From Catenulispora sp. (lineage in GTDB: Bacteria > Actinomycetota > Actinomycetes > Streptomycetales > Catenulisporaceae), in NCBI GenBank assembly GCA_013362315.1, contig JABFWL010000681.1, positions 1 through 32,339 of the forward strand: DNA of 32,339 nucleotides, given 5' to 3'. The notes under the pieces were generated by a model. It saw only the letters and a program-made list of their open reading frames with translations, was not told the DNA's origin and did no database searches. Positions 6,717 through 15,165 of the stretch are shown piece by piece. Position 1 is the stretch's first letter, and each line of letters opens with the position of its first letter. Both the position numbers and the translations under genes were made by a program.

Positions 6717-7955
6717 GTGGAGAGATCGCTGAAGTCGATGATGCCCCCCAAGGAGATAGCCGGAGCTCGGAATTTGGCCATCAACGGCGGCGTGCCCTAT
6801 TTGGATTCCATCCCGTGGGAGGATCCGGGAGTGTGCACGGAGGCCGCGGATGACGTGGCCGCGGTGGTCCGAAGTGGGCGGACCTGCTATTGGGGCGGTG
6901 GGCCGAAGGCGAAAGAGCTGGAGCGGCGATTCGCTGCCGGCCTCGGCCGTAAGCACGCCTTTTTCCATAGTTCCGGGTCCTCGGCGCTGGTGACCGCGGT
7001 CTTCGCGGTGGGCGCGGATGAGAACCAGTCGGTCGTCATCGGCAGTTCCGGCTTCGTGGCCGCGATCAACGCGGTCTACCACAACCGTGCTCGACCGATC
7101 TTCCTCAAAACTGACGTGCGCACGCTGCAGTGCACTGCGGAAGGCTATATCCCGAGCGCGACTCAGCAGCCTGCGGCACTTCTGGTGACGCACTTCCTGG
7201 GGAACGTCGTCGACGTTCCGGCGATCCAGGCCGCCGTCAACGCGACCCGCGTCATCGAGGACGCCGGGCAGGCGCACGGGGCGTTCCTCGCCGGCAAGCC
7301 GGTCGGTTCGTGGGGCGACATCGGTTCCTTCGCGGGTTCTCACAAGAAGCTTGTGACAGCCGGCCAGGGCGGTCTCAACGTCTGCGACTCCGATCTCCTC
7401 AACGACCGGATGCGCATGGTGGGCCACCACGGCAAAGCGGGCCGGACGGTCGGTGAGGTCCCGGGCTACAACTTCCGGGGCGGTGAGATGGAAGCCGTGC
7501 TCGCGATGCACGCCCTCGGACGGCTGGAAGACCGAACGAAGGACCGCCTGCGCACGGCGGCAGCGATCCAGGATGTCCTCGACGAGGCGGGATTCGTGAG
7601 CGCCCGCGCGTCGTCGGAGGCGCCCGACGCCAGGCCGGCTTGGTTCGACGTCGCTCTCATCCTCCCGCCCGAGTGGGCTTCCTATCGGGACTGGCTCATC
7701 CAGGCACTCAACGCCGAGAACATCCCCGTCTCGACGTATCCGTCCCTGATAGAGATGCCTTGGGTCAAGCCGTGGATGACGAGCCAGGGATGGTGGGGCG
7801 ACCGTGAGGAGCAGATACTCGCGCACGAGCGGTCCCTATGGGGGCGGGTCATCGTCATCGGCACGCAGATGAGCCCGGAGGACGGCCGCCGCTGTGCCGA
7901 AGGGATCGTCGCCGTTCTCACCGGGGCGCGGATCGGCGAGGAGGTCTTCGCATGA
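6717..7955 (+). CDS. DegT/DnrJ/EryC1-family PLP aminotransferase (candidate nucleoside-sugar aminotransferase)
   Basis: About 412 aa with the fold-type I DegT signature: GRTCYWGGGPKAKELERRFAAGLGRKHAFFHSSGSSAL near the N-terminus, VIEDAGQAHGA with the PLP-ring Asp, and GSFAGSHKKLVTAGQGG with the Schiff-base Lys (Lys210 or Lys211). These enzymes usually aminate keto-sugars; blasticidin and mildiomycin pathways contain one, and here it is the natural candidate for installing the 4'-amine on the pyranosyl ring (inference). The GTG at 6717 has GAGG eight nt upstream; TTG 6696 (track) and ATG 6738 are alternatives. The stop overlaps the next start (ATGA). Confidence 0.88.
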   Translation: MERSLKSMMPPKEIAGARNLAINGGVPYLDSIPWEDPGVCTEAADDVAAVVRSGRTCYWGGGPKAKELERRFAAGLGRKHAFFHSSGSSALVTAVFAVGADENQSVVIGSSGFVAAINAVYHNRARPIFLKTDVRTLQCTAEGYIPSATQQPAALLVTHFLGNVVDVPAIQAAVNATRVIEDAGQAHGAFLAGKPVGSWGDIGSFAGSHKKLVTAGQGGLNVCDSDLLNDRMRMVGHHGKAGRTVGEVPGYNFRGGEMEAVLAMHALGRLEDRTKDRLRTAAAIQDVLDEAGFVSARASSEAPDARPAWFDVALILPPEWASYRDWLIQALNAENIPVSTYPSLIEMPWVKPWMTSQGWWGDREEQILAHERSLWGRVIVIGTQMSPEDGRRCAEGIVAVLTGARIGEEVFA

Positions 7956-9121
7956 GTGCGGATGTCGCCACCGGGGCCCCTCGGCTGCCGGACCTCACCC
8001 AGTACGAACTCGAAGCCCTCGCCGGCAGGCACAACGTCTCCGACGCCCATGCTCATCAACGGCAGTCCAGGGCCGAGCAGAAGGTGATCGACGCGCTGCC
8101 GGAGATCTGGGACCGGTCGCAGGCCCTCACCCAGGCCGACATCGACAAGGAGTTCATCCGCACGTTCTTCGGGTTCCAGGGTCAGCGGACCATGGTGGAA
8201 GCCCCCGATCGAGCTCTGCTGTGCTATGCCGCCTCGGTGGCGATGACGATCGTCGCCACCCAGCTCCGGCTGCGGCGCGCCACGGTCACTCTCATCGAGC
8301 CCTGCTTCGACAACCTCCACGACATCCTGGTCCAGAACGAGCTACCCATCGAGCCGATGGCCGAAGCCGTGCTCTTCCGGTCCCCGGACGTCTACGCGGC
8401 GCTCGCCGCCCACGGCGTCGCCGACGTCCTGATCCTGGTCGACCCCAACAACCCGACCGGGGAGACGTCGTTCACCGACGGTTCGTCGAGGTTCGAAGAG
8501 ATCGTGCGCTTCTGCGCGGATCACCGCAAGACGCTGGTCCTGGACTTCTCGTTCGCGTCGTTCCTGCACAGCGGCGCCCGGCCGGGGCGTCCCGACGTCT
8601 ACGAGATCCTGGAACGCTCCGGCGTCAGCTACATGGCGATCGAGGACACCGGGAAGACGTGGCCGACGCAGGACGTCAAATGCGGGATCCTGAGCGCCAG
8701 CGCGGACATCTGGGCACAGGTCCGCGATCTCCATACCGGCGTCCTGCTGAACGTCTCGCCTTTCGCCCTCTCTGTACTCACCGGGTTCATCGAGGCCAGT
8801 GCTTCCGAAGGCTTCGGCTCCGTCCTGGATCTGCTGGCGCAGAACCGTCGAGTCCTGACTGACGCGCTGTGCGGCACCGACCTGGAGATCGTGCCCCCTA
8901 CCGCGGCGGTGAGCGTGGCGTGGCTGCGACTGCACCAGGGCACCGCGTCGGAACTTCAGGCGCGACTCGCCAGGGAGGGAGTCCACGTCCTGCCGGGAAC
9001 GCACTTCTTCTGGAGCGACCACCAGCGCGGCGAGTCCTACGTCCGGATCGCGTTGGCCCGTGATCCGGCCGCGTTCGCCGCCAGCGCCGAAGCTCTGCGG
9101 GCAGCTCTGATGCGGCCATGA
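7952..9121 (+). CDS. MppP/MilM-type PLP-dependent L-arginine oxidase/hydroxylase-like enzyme
   Basis: 389 aa, fold-type I aminotransferase-like: DPNNPTG is the pyrimidine-ring loop and AIEDTGKTWPTQDVKCG holds the Schiff-base Lys235. From memory, the pattern LTQYELEALAGRHNVSDAH near the start and IEDTGKxWPT match MppP, the O2-dependent enzyme that converts L-Arg to 4-hydroxy-2-ketoarginine in enduracididine biosynthesis. MilM of mildiomycin is in the same group. No alignment was run. The probable role is supplying a gamma-hydroxy-alpha-keto-guanidinovaleric unit. It overlaps its neighbours by ATGA on both sides, and the DHDPS-family aldolase is directly downstream. Confidence 0.82.
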   Translation: MSADVATGAPRLPDLTQYELEALAGRHNVSDAHAHQRQSRAEQKVIDALPEIWDRSQALTQADIDKEFIRTFFGFQGQRTMVEAPDRALLCYAASVAMTIVATQLRLRRATVTLIEPCFDNLHDILVQNELPIEPMAEAVLFRSPDVYAALAAHGVADVLILVDPNNPTGETSFTDGSSRFEEIVRFCADHRKTLVLDFSFASFLHSGARPGRPDVYEILERSGVSYMAIEDTGKTWPTQDVKCGILSASADIWAQVRDLHTGVLLNVSPFALSVLTGFIEASASEGFGSVLDLLAQNRRVLTDALCGTDLEIVPPTAAVSVAWLRLHQGTASELQARLAREGVHVLPGTHFFWSDHQRGESYVRIALARDPAAFAASAEALRAALMRP

Positions 9122-9930
9122 CTGCCCGTCCGTCGGGCGTGATCGCGCCCCTGGTGACGCCGATGGGCCGCGGGCTGGGCGTCTCCGAGGAGGGAATCGG
9201 CGCTCAGATCCAGGCGGTCCGTCCCCGGGTGTCGGGGCTCATGCCGTGCATCAGTTCCGGCGAGGGATGGCGGCTGACGCAGTCCCAATGGCGGGCTACT
9301 GTTGAGGCGACCATACGCTTGGCCGATGGCCTGCCCGTCTACGCGGGTTGTCAGGCTTCTGACTGGCGGACCATGGAGCGGCGCGCGCTCGAGGCCGAGG
9401 AGCTGGGCGCGGACGCGATCGTGATCTCCATCCCCGCGCGCCACGGCCGTTCTTCGACGAGCACCCTGTTGGAGAAGTTCGGGCATCTCCGAAGGGCCCT
9501 GGGAGGACCAGTGGTCTACTACTGGGAATCGTTCGTGTCCGGCTGGGACGTCGATGCCGATCTGGGTGTCCGGATCTGCGAGGAACTGGACGCCGTCGCT
9601 GTCAAGGATTCCATGCGGAACGCGCAGCTGACATCCGTGCTCCTGGCGCGCCTGGCCGGCCGCACGAACATCCTGCAAGGCTGGGAGGACATGCTGTCGC
9701 CGGACCTTCCCGTCGACGGGTATGTCGGCCCCCTGGCTCTGCTGTCCGAGTGCACGGCGACGCTCTTCACCGCCGATCCACAGTGGGCTGACATCGCCAA
9801 GCAGACCGAGCGTTTCGGCGTCCTCGACCGGGACTACATCGCCCGGGTCAAGACCGAGCTTCAACTTCGAGGCTTGATTCCGTCGGCTGCCGAGTTCCCG
9901 GGGGTGCGCGGTGTCGCTTGGGACAGTTGA
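9118..9930 (+). CDS. Dihydrodipicolinate synthase-family aldolase (MilN-like)
   Basis: 270 aa TIM-barrel of the DapA/NAL class I aldolase family. The Schiff-base Lys163 lies in VAVKDS and the catalytic Tyr (134 or 135) in PVVYYWES. The GVIAPLVTPM opening and the conserved hydroxyl/Gly motif (CISSGEGWRLT in place of the usual GTTGE...L) are also present. Family enzymes add or remove pyruvate-type 2-oxoacids. With the arginine oxidase just upstream, the likely substrate is its 4-hydroxy-2-oxo product, either joined to the sugar or cleaved to pyruvate plus a guanidino aldehyde; direction is inference. The unusual active-site loop argues against a lysine-pathway DapA. Confidence 0.87.
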   Translation: MTARPSGVIAPLVTPMGRGLGVSEEGIGAQIQAVRPRVSGLMPCISSGEGWRLTQSQWRATVEATIRLADGLPVYAGCQASDWRTMERRALEAEELGADAIVISIPARHGRSSTSTLLEKFGHLRRALGGPVVYYWESFVSGWDVDADLGVRICEELDAVAVKDSMRNAQLTSVLLARLAGRTNILQGWEDMLSPDLPVDGYVGPLALLSECTATLFTADPQWADIAKQTERFGVLDRDYIARVKTELQLRGLIPSAAEFPGVRGVAWDS

Positions 9931-10738
9931 TCGCCTTTCGGCCGGCGGCCGCGCGCACCGCGCGGTGCACGCCTTCTTCGCGACCATGCGCATCTCCGCG
10001 GCCATGCCGGTGTCCGACACGCCGTTCCGGATCATCGGTCTCGGGCTTCGAGTGCTGCAGTTCGGCGTCCTGGTGGGCATCTGGCGAAGCCTTCCCGCCG
10101 ACCGGCTCGCCGCGAGCGGGCTGACGGTGTCCGCCTTGCTCACCTACAGCGCCCTCGCCCAAGCCGTCGGTCCTCTGCTCAACCCCCAGACCAGCTTGAC
10201 CGAGCACATAGCGAACGGCTCGCTGGCGGTTCGGATGCTCTGGCCCATGGGCGTCGTCTCCCAGTTCGCGAGCGAGATGCTCGGGGCGATCGTGCCGATC
10301 ACGCTCGTCGGGGCCGCCGTGATCTCGGGCGCGGCGCTGCTCTTCCACGTGCCGCTGACAGGTGCCGGTTCGCCGTCGCTGTTCGTTCTGAGCCTGCTGC
10401 TCGCCATTGTCGTCGGTCTGGCCGTCGACTTCTGGTTCGCGCTTCTGACGGTGCGGCTCGGCAACGGCATCTGGTTCGTCAACGCCATCAGGGCGGCGTG
10501 CACCTCGGTCATATCCGGAGCGCTGATCCCGCTGAGCTTGATGCCCTGGCACGTCGGCCGCGTTCTCCAGGTTCTGCCGTTCGCGGCCATGGCCTCCGGG
10601 CCGCTGCGCGTCTACACGCAGTCCTCCGGCGCCGCGACTCTGCTGGCCTCGCAGGCGGCCTGGGCCATCGTGCTCTGGGCCGGCGTCGTCTGGTGGGCTG
10701 CGAAGTCCCGCGACAAGGTGGTGGGTCAGGGTGGATAG
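9911..10738 (+). CDS. ABC-2-type exporter permease 1
   Basis: About 275 aa with six predicted membrane helices (for example FGVLVGIWRSL, LGAIVPITLVGAAVISGAALL, LFVLSLLLAIVVGLAVDFWFALL, AAWAIVLWAGVVWW). Together with the next gene it resembles the ABC2_membrane_6 family pairs. GTG 9911 overlaps the end of the aldolase gene by 20 nt. It forms an exporter with permease 2 and the ATPase. In this context it probably exports the finished nucleoside and contributes to self-protection. Confidence 0.82.
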   Translation: MSLGTVDRLSAGGRAHRAVHAFFATMRISAAMPVSDTPFRIIGLGLRVLQFGVLVGIWRSLPADRLAASGLTVSALLTYSALAQAVGPLLNPQTSLTEHIANGSLAVRMLWPMGVVSQFASEMLGAIVPITLVGAAVISGAALLFHVPLTGAGSPSLFVLSLLLAIVVGLAVDFWFALLTVRLGNGIWFVNAIRAACTSVISGALIPLSLMPWHVGRVLQVLPFAAMASGPLRVYTQSSGAATLLASQAAWAIVLWAGVVWWAAKSRDKVVGQGG

Positions 10739-11567
10739 GAAGATGAGGTCGCTCCTGGCCGCGAACGGACGCATGGGGCTGGAGCCGTTCCTCCGAGGCG
10801 GTTGGCAGGCTCTGGGCTGGGTCGTCGGGGAGACGCTGATCAACGTCAGCACCGTCCTGGCGATGCTGCTGCTGGCCGGCCGATTCACCGGCGTGGGTCC
10901 CTGGAGCTCGACAGAGCTCTTCTTCATGGTGGGGTTCGTCCTGGTCTCCCGAGGTCTGGCGAACATCTTCTCGGGCCGCAACGTGCTGATGATCAGCAGG
11001 AAGATCGGGCGCGGGCAGCTCGACCATGTGCTTGTTCAGCCGATTCCGGTGTGGAAGGCGCTGGCGGCCGAGGGGTTCAGTCCGTTCGACCTCGCCGCCA
11101 CCCTGGTCGTCGGGGTCGGCACGTTGGCCTGGTCCGTCACGGCTCTTCCGCGGACCCACGACGCTCTGTGGTTTGGCGCACTGCTTCTGAACGTCGCGGG
11201 ATCGGCTTGCGTGATCGTGGCCTACCAGTACCTCTGGGGGGCACTCGCGTTCTGGTCTCCGCGCGGGGCGGAAGAGGTCAACTCGGTGAGTGCCGCCGTG
11301 GTCAGCGACCTGAGCGCCTACCCGTTGGACGCCGCACCGCGCGCCGTCCTCAGCACCCTGGTGACGGTCGTCCCGGTCGGCTTCATCGGGTGGATTCCGA
11401 CAAGAGAGCTACTACAGACGGCCCATGGCCCGGGCGTCGGCGTGCTGGCCGGACCTGCGGCGGCACTGACGCTGGCCGCGATCACATTCGCGGTTTTTCG
11501 AAGGGGTTTGAGAAGGTATGAACGCTACGGAAGCGGACGGTACTCCGACTTCGGACATCGTCGTTGA
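10731..11567 (+). CDS. ABC-2-type exporter permease 2
   Basis: About 278 aa and six membrane segments (LINVSTVLAMLLLAG, STELFFMVGFVLVS, FDLAATLVVGVGTLAWSV and a C-terminal LAGPAAALTLAAITFAVF). The cytosolic loop ISRKIGRGQLDHVLVQPIPV is typical of ABC-2 permeases of this group. GTG 10731 overlaps permease 1's stop; ATG 10743 is an alternative. The 3' end overlaps the ATPase gene by 50 nt, more than elsewhere in the operon, so the Arg-rich final 15 residues may be a frame extension rather than a conserved tail. Confidence 0.82.
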   Translation: MDRKMRSLLAANGRMGLEPFLRGGWQALGWVVGETLINVSTVLAMLLLAGRFTGVGPWSSTELFFMVGFVLVSRGLANIFSGRNVLMISRKIGRGQLDHVLVQPIPVWKALAAEGFSPFDLAATLVVGVGTLAWSVTALPRTHDALWFGALLLNVAGSACVIVAYQYLWGALAFWSPRGAEEVNSVSAAVVSDLSAYPLDAAPRAVLSTLVTVVPVGFIGWIPTRELLQTAHGPGVGVLAGPAAALTLAAITFAVFRRGLRRYERYGSGRYSDFGHRR

Positions 11568-12570
11568 GCTGGCTGACGTCTGGAAGACCTACCACCAGCG
11601 GCAGCGTCCCGAGTCCTTGGGCGAGACCTTCCGGAGTCTGCTGCGCCCCACGATGAAGACCATCGAGGCGCTGAAGGGCGTGAGCCTTGAGGTGCGACGG
11701 GGTGAGATGGTGGCCTACGCGGGCCCCAACGGTGCCGGGAAGAGCACGACCATCAAACTGCTGTCCGGGCTCATGGTGCCCGACCGGGGTTCGGTCCGGG
11801 CGCTCGGGATGAGCCCGGCGGCCGACCGGGTCGAGTACGTCCGCCGGATCGCGGTGGTGTTCGGCCAGCGGACCGAACTGTGGTGGGACCACTCCATCGG
11901 CGCGAGCTTCCGCTGGAAGAAGGCCACCTGGGGAATCCCGGACGATGTCTACCGGGACATGCTGGGCCAGCTCAGCGAGCAGTTCGAGCTCCAGCCGATC
12001 TGGAAGACCCTCGCCCGGGAACTGAGCCTGGGCCAGCGGATGCGGGCCGACCTGGCCCTGGCACTGCTGCACGATCCCGAGCTGATCCTGCTCGACGAGC
12101 CGACCCTGGGCCTGGACGTGATCGCCCGGGAACGCATGCTCGACTGGATCAAGCACCTCAACCGGCGGGACCGGAAGACCGTTCTGATCACCAGCCACAA
12201 CATGGCGGACCTGGAACGGCTCGACGCCCGTGTCGTCATGGTGCACCAGGGCTCCGTCCGCTTCGACGGCGGGTTCGACGACCTGCGGGCCACCGTCGCC
12301 GATCGCCGGGTCATGACGGTCTCGACCGATGTCCTGGCCGCGCCGGCTCTGCAGGGCGCCGAGCTCACGCGCAGTGACGGCACGCGGCACGAATACCGTT
12401 TCGACGCCTCCCGGGTGTCGGTCGTCCGATTGCTGGAGGAACTGTCCTCGACGTGCAAGGTCGACGACATCCAGACTTCGGTCGCCTCCATCGACGATGT
12501 CGTGTCCGAGGTGTATCAGCAGCTGGAGAAAGGGACTGTTCACGACCTCCCGGCTAAGGCACTGCGGTGA
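11518..12570 (+). CDS. ABC transporter ATP-binding protein
   Basis: 350 aa. Walker A GPNGAGKST at residues 69-77, signature LSLGQRMR from residue 169, Walker B LILLDEPT at 189-196, and the H-loop in LITSHNM. After the ATPase domain, a C-terminal stretch of about 100 residues resembles the extra domain of ABC-2 exporter ATPases. Residues 22-48 (WKTYHQRQRPESLGETFRSLL) form the insertion common in viologen/polysaccharide-type ABC-2 ATPases. It partners with the two preceding permeases. The stop overlaps the formyltransferase start (GTGA). Confidence 0.92.
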   Translation: MNATEADGTPTSDIVVELADVWKTYHQRQRPESLGETFRSLLRPTMKTIEALKGVSLEVRRGEMVAYAGPNGAGKSTTIKLLSGLMVPDRGSVRALGMSPAADRVEYVRRIAVVFGQRTELWWDHSIGASFRWKKATWGIPDDVYRDMLGQLSEQFELQPIWKTLARELSLGQRMRADLALALLHDPELILLDEPTLGLDVIARERMLDWIKHLNRRDRKTVLITSHNMADLERLDARVVMVHQGSVRFDGGFDDLRATVADRRVMTVSTDVLAAPALQGAELTRSDGTRHEYRFDASRVSVVRLLEELSSTCKVDDIQTSVASIDDVVSEVYQQLEKGTVHDLPAKALR

Positions 12571-13481
12571 GCGCCGACCTTGTGACCGCCGATCCGAGGA
12601 TGCGCATCCTCCTCGTGTCCCAGTACGTCTCGGCGCTTCGAGGGATGGTGCGGGTCTGCCGACGGGGCGGATATCAGCCGGTGGCCGCCGTGTGCACCAG
12701 GGCCGAATCGCCGACGAGCGGTCTGAGCACTCCGCGCATGGTCACACTGTCGAAGGCACTCGTGGGCTCGTGCCCGCCTGGCCTCAGTGTGAACGTCGTC
12801 GACGGTATGGATCCGCTCTGCGATGTCATCGAGCGCTACTCGCCTGACCTGCTGCTCGTGCGGGGCTTCCCGTGGCGGTTGCCGGCCCGCGCCCTGCAGG
12901 CCCCCCGCTTCGGAGCGGTGAATCTGCATCCTTCTTCTCTGCCGGAGTTCCGTGGGCCGTTCCCGGTCGACTGGGCGATCCGCCGGGGAGATTCAGAGCT
13001 CGGGTTCACGGCTCATCGGATGGACGCCGGTTTCGACACCGGGCGGATCCTGGCCGCCGTCCGCTTCCCGGTCGGCCCGGACGAGTTCGGCGGTGCGATC
13101 TGGAGCCGCGTCGACGCCGCCGCCGAACGGGTGTTGGCGCCCGCGTTGGACCGGGTGTTCGGCAAGGACCCCGGCGTTGACCAGGACGACAGCCAGGCGT
13201 CGTATGCCGGCGCCTTCGACGCCGACGACGAGGTCGTGGACTGGACGCGTTCCGCCCTGGAGATCCATCACCAAGTCCGGGCCTGGAGTCTGGGATCCCA
13301 GGGAGTCGAAGGACCCCTCGCGGATCTCGACGGATCCCCGGTTCGCATCCACCGGACCAGCCTGACCGCGATCGACGCGCCCCGGGTCTCCTGCCGCGAC
13401 GCACCGATCTGGCTGGCCGACTTCACGCGACTGCCTCCCGGAAACACTCCGAGCTCGGAAAGAAAGGCTTCTGTGAAATGA
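12567..13481 (+). CDS. Formyltetrahydrofolate-dependent formyltransferase
   Basis: 304 aa with the methionyl-tRNA/sugar formyltransferase core. The catalytic Asn119 and His121 lie in VNLHPSSLPEFRGPFP and Asp157 in MDAGFDTGRIL; a short FMT_C-like segment (DWTRSALEIHHQVRAWS) follows. It lacks the length and tRNA-binding C-domain of true Fmt and sits inside a biosynthetic operon, so a pathway N-formylation is likely. Candidate acceptors are the sugar amine made by the DegT enzyme or an amino-acid side chain. GTG 12567 overlaps the ATPase stop; ATG 12600 (MRILLVSQY) is an alternative start. Not a usual blasticidin or mildiomycin gene as far as I know. Confidence 0.85.
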   Translation: MSADLVTADPRMRILLVSQYVSALRGMVRVCRRGGYQPVAAVCTRAESPTSGLSTPRMVTLSKALVGSCPPGLSVNVVDGMDPLCDVIERYSPDLLLVRGFPWRLPARALQAPRFGAVNLHPSSLPEFRGPFPVDWAIRRGDSELGFTAHRMDAGFDTGRILAAVRFPVGPDEFGGAIWSRVDAAAERVLAPALDRVFGKDPGVDQDDSQASYAGAFDADDEVVDWTRSALEIHHQVRAWSLGSQGVEGPLADLDGSPVRIHRTSLTAIDAPRVSCRDAPIWLADFTRLPPGNTPSSERKASVK

Positions 13482-14602
13482 GTGAGCAGACGATAGTCGA
13501 CCTGGTGCCGGCGCCTGTGCTGGCGCCCCCGGACACCACCGCGGAACGGGTGGCGGACCGGCCCCCGCGGCTGGAGGTCCGCGAGATCCTGACGCCGGCG
13601 GATGCGAAGGCCTTCACCGCCTTGTTGCTGAAGGAGCTCCCTTCGCACTACGACGAGGTGGACGCCACTTTTCCCGAGTCGATCCTCAGCAACGCCCGCA
13701 ATGGCCAAGACCCCTTCGGCTACTTCACGCTCAGCAAGAACGTCTACACGACGTATGTCGACGGGCGCCTCGCCGGCTTCACGGTCGTGACGATGAAGCG
13801 CGGCGGTTCGGCCAAGATCGGCCCGACCGCCGTGCTCCCGGAGTTCCGCCGGACCGGGATCGCGAGCGCCTTGCGGGACATCGTCGAGCGCAAGCTCTAC
13901 GAGGGGCTCGGGGTGCGCAAGCTCTATATGACGGTGTCGGCGTCCAACGTCCCGGCTCTGCTGTTCAACCTTGATCGCGGATTCAAGATCGAGGGGATCC
14001 TGCGCGGCCAGTATCGACGGGACCAGGACGAGTTCGTCCTCGGCGCGTTCAATCCCGCCGGACCCCCGGCCGTGGCGGCGGCGGAGACCCGCTACGACGT
14101 CGAAGCGGCGCGCGGTCGTTGGAACGACGCGGTCGGCAGTACCGCGGCGCTGTGGACGGATCCTGACGTGCAGGAGCTGAGAGCCTTTCTCTCGCCGCGG
14201 CTGCAGGACTCCTTCGACCAGCTCGACATCGGGTTCTACCAGGCGATCGTCGACGCCTGCCGCGAATCCCGACAGACGTACCACCAGAAGGGCAAGCGCC
14301 TGTTGGCCGCCCGGACGGATGGAGTGGTGTCGGCGGTAGCCGTCTACGTCCCGAAGCGAGGCGGGGGTGCGAAGCTGTCGCCGTGCGTCGCCGACAACGC
14401 CGACGCGGCCCGGGCGCTGATCGCCGAGGCGCTCGAGCTGGCGGCGTCCGAAGGCCGCCGGAAGATCTACATCCACGTTCCGGACACCAGGTTCGACATG
14501 GTGGCGCTGCTGGTCTGGCTGGGCTTTGCCATCGAGGCCCAGCTGCGGGAGGCCTACCGCCCCGGGACGAACATCATCGTGCTGGGCCGGCTCCTGCCAT
14601 GA
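13478..14602 (+). CDS. Tandem-GNAT acyltransferase (possible aminoacyl transferase)
   Basis: 374 aa. The first GNAT domain (about residues 30-190) has the acyl-CoA pyrophosphate loop FRRTGIASAL and ends in SNVPALLFNLDRGFKIEG. A second, degenerate GNAT-like domain follows (about 210-374: LIAEALELAASEGRRKIYIHV, LVWLGFAIEAQLREAY) without a clear P-loop. Two-domain GNAT proteins include mycothiol synthase and aminoacyl-tRNA-dependent peptide-bond formers. BlsK, the Leu-tRNA-dependent transferase of blasticidin S, belongs to the GNAT superfamily, so this protein may attach an aminoacyl or acyl group to the nucleoside amine (inference). ATGA overlap upstream; GAAAGG ribosome site. Confidence 0.75.
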   Translation: MSEQTIVDLVPAPVLAPPDTTAERVADRPPRLEVREILTPADAKAFTALLLKELPSHYDEVDATFPESILSNARNGQDPFGYFTLSKNVYTTYVDGRLAGFTVVTMKRGGSAKIGPTAVLPEFRRTGIASALRDIVERKLYEGLGVRKLYMTVSASNVPALLFNLDRGFKIEGILRGQYRRDQDEFVLGAFNPAGPPAVAAAETRYDVEAARGRWNDAVGSTAALWTDPDVQELRAFLSPRLQDSFDQLDIGFYQAIVDACRESRQTYHQKGKRLLAARTDGVVSAVAVYVPKRGGGAKLSPCVADNADAARALIAEALELAASEGRRKIYIHVPDTRFDMVALLVWLGFAIEAQLREAYRPGTNIIVLGRLLP

Positions 14603-15165
14603 GCCGAACGATCCGGGTGGCGACCGGCAACGCCGCCAAGATGGAGATGATCGGCCGCTTTCTCGCAGCCGCGGGCCTCACCCCGGTGATGGCCGACCCC
14701 GGCGACGCCGAGGACCTGGCCCCGCTCGGCTACGAATCGGCTGTCCTGGCCAAGCTGGCCGGTGTTGTCGCCGGCGACCCCGGGGATCACTCCCCGGTTG
14801 TCGCGCACGACTGCGGCTTCGAGTTCGAGTGCCTCGGCGGTGCTCCGGGGGCCGACACCAAGAAGTGGCTCACGCAGGTCGGTCCCGACATCAGCGGCGT
14901 TCTGACGCCGAATACCGCGGTGCGGGTCGTCCATTGGGCGGCCCTCAGGCTCGGGTCGCAGACCCACACCTTCTCCGAGACCGACCTGCGGACCGTACCT
15001 GAGCGTTGGGCGGTAACGAACCGCGGGCTGCCGCTGACCGACTGCTTCCCCGGGCCGAGCGACGGCCTGCAGCGGCTGATGACCCGCGTGGCGGCCCAGA
15101 TTCTTACAGAAGCCAAGCTCCGGACAGAAGTCGAGGAGGAACCCCGATGGGCCTTGAAGGAGTAG
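14599..15165 (+). CDS. HAM1/ITPase-like nucleoside triphosphate pyrophosphatase
   Basis: 188 aa. The N-terminus VATGNAAKMEMIGRFLAAAG matches the ATGNxxK nucleotide-binding start of RdgB/HAM1. VVAHDCGFEFECLGGAPG corresponds to the family's ADDSGLxVxxLGGxPG metal/catalytic motif, with the first Asp replaced by His70, Asp71 retained and Ser changed to Cys. The later GGFGYDP motif is not recognisable. It is a diverged family member, so specificity may have changed. The CMP N-glycosidase gene starts 19 nt before its stop, so the two are translationally linked; a CTP-to-CMP pyrophosphatase feeding that enzyme would make sense (hypothesis). Confidence 0.75.
   Translation: MSRTIRVATGNAAKMEMIGRFLAAAGLTPVMADPGDAEDLAPLGYESAVLAKLAGVVAGDPGDHSPVVAHDCGFEFECLGGAPGADTKKWLTQVGPDISGVLTPNTAVRVVHWAALRLGSQTHTFSETDLRTVPERWAVTNRGLPLTDCFPGPSDGLQRLMTRVAAQILTEAKLRTEVEEEPRWALKE

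Noticed and set aside
9118-9930. Housekeeping lysine-pathway dapA
   Set aside because: The active-site loop differs from DapA, and the gene is embedded by overlaps in a secondary-metabolite operon next to an MppP-like enzyme.
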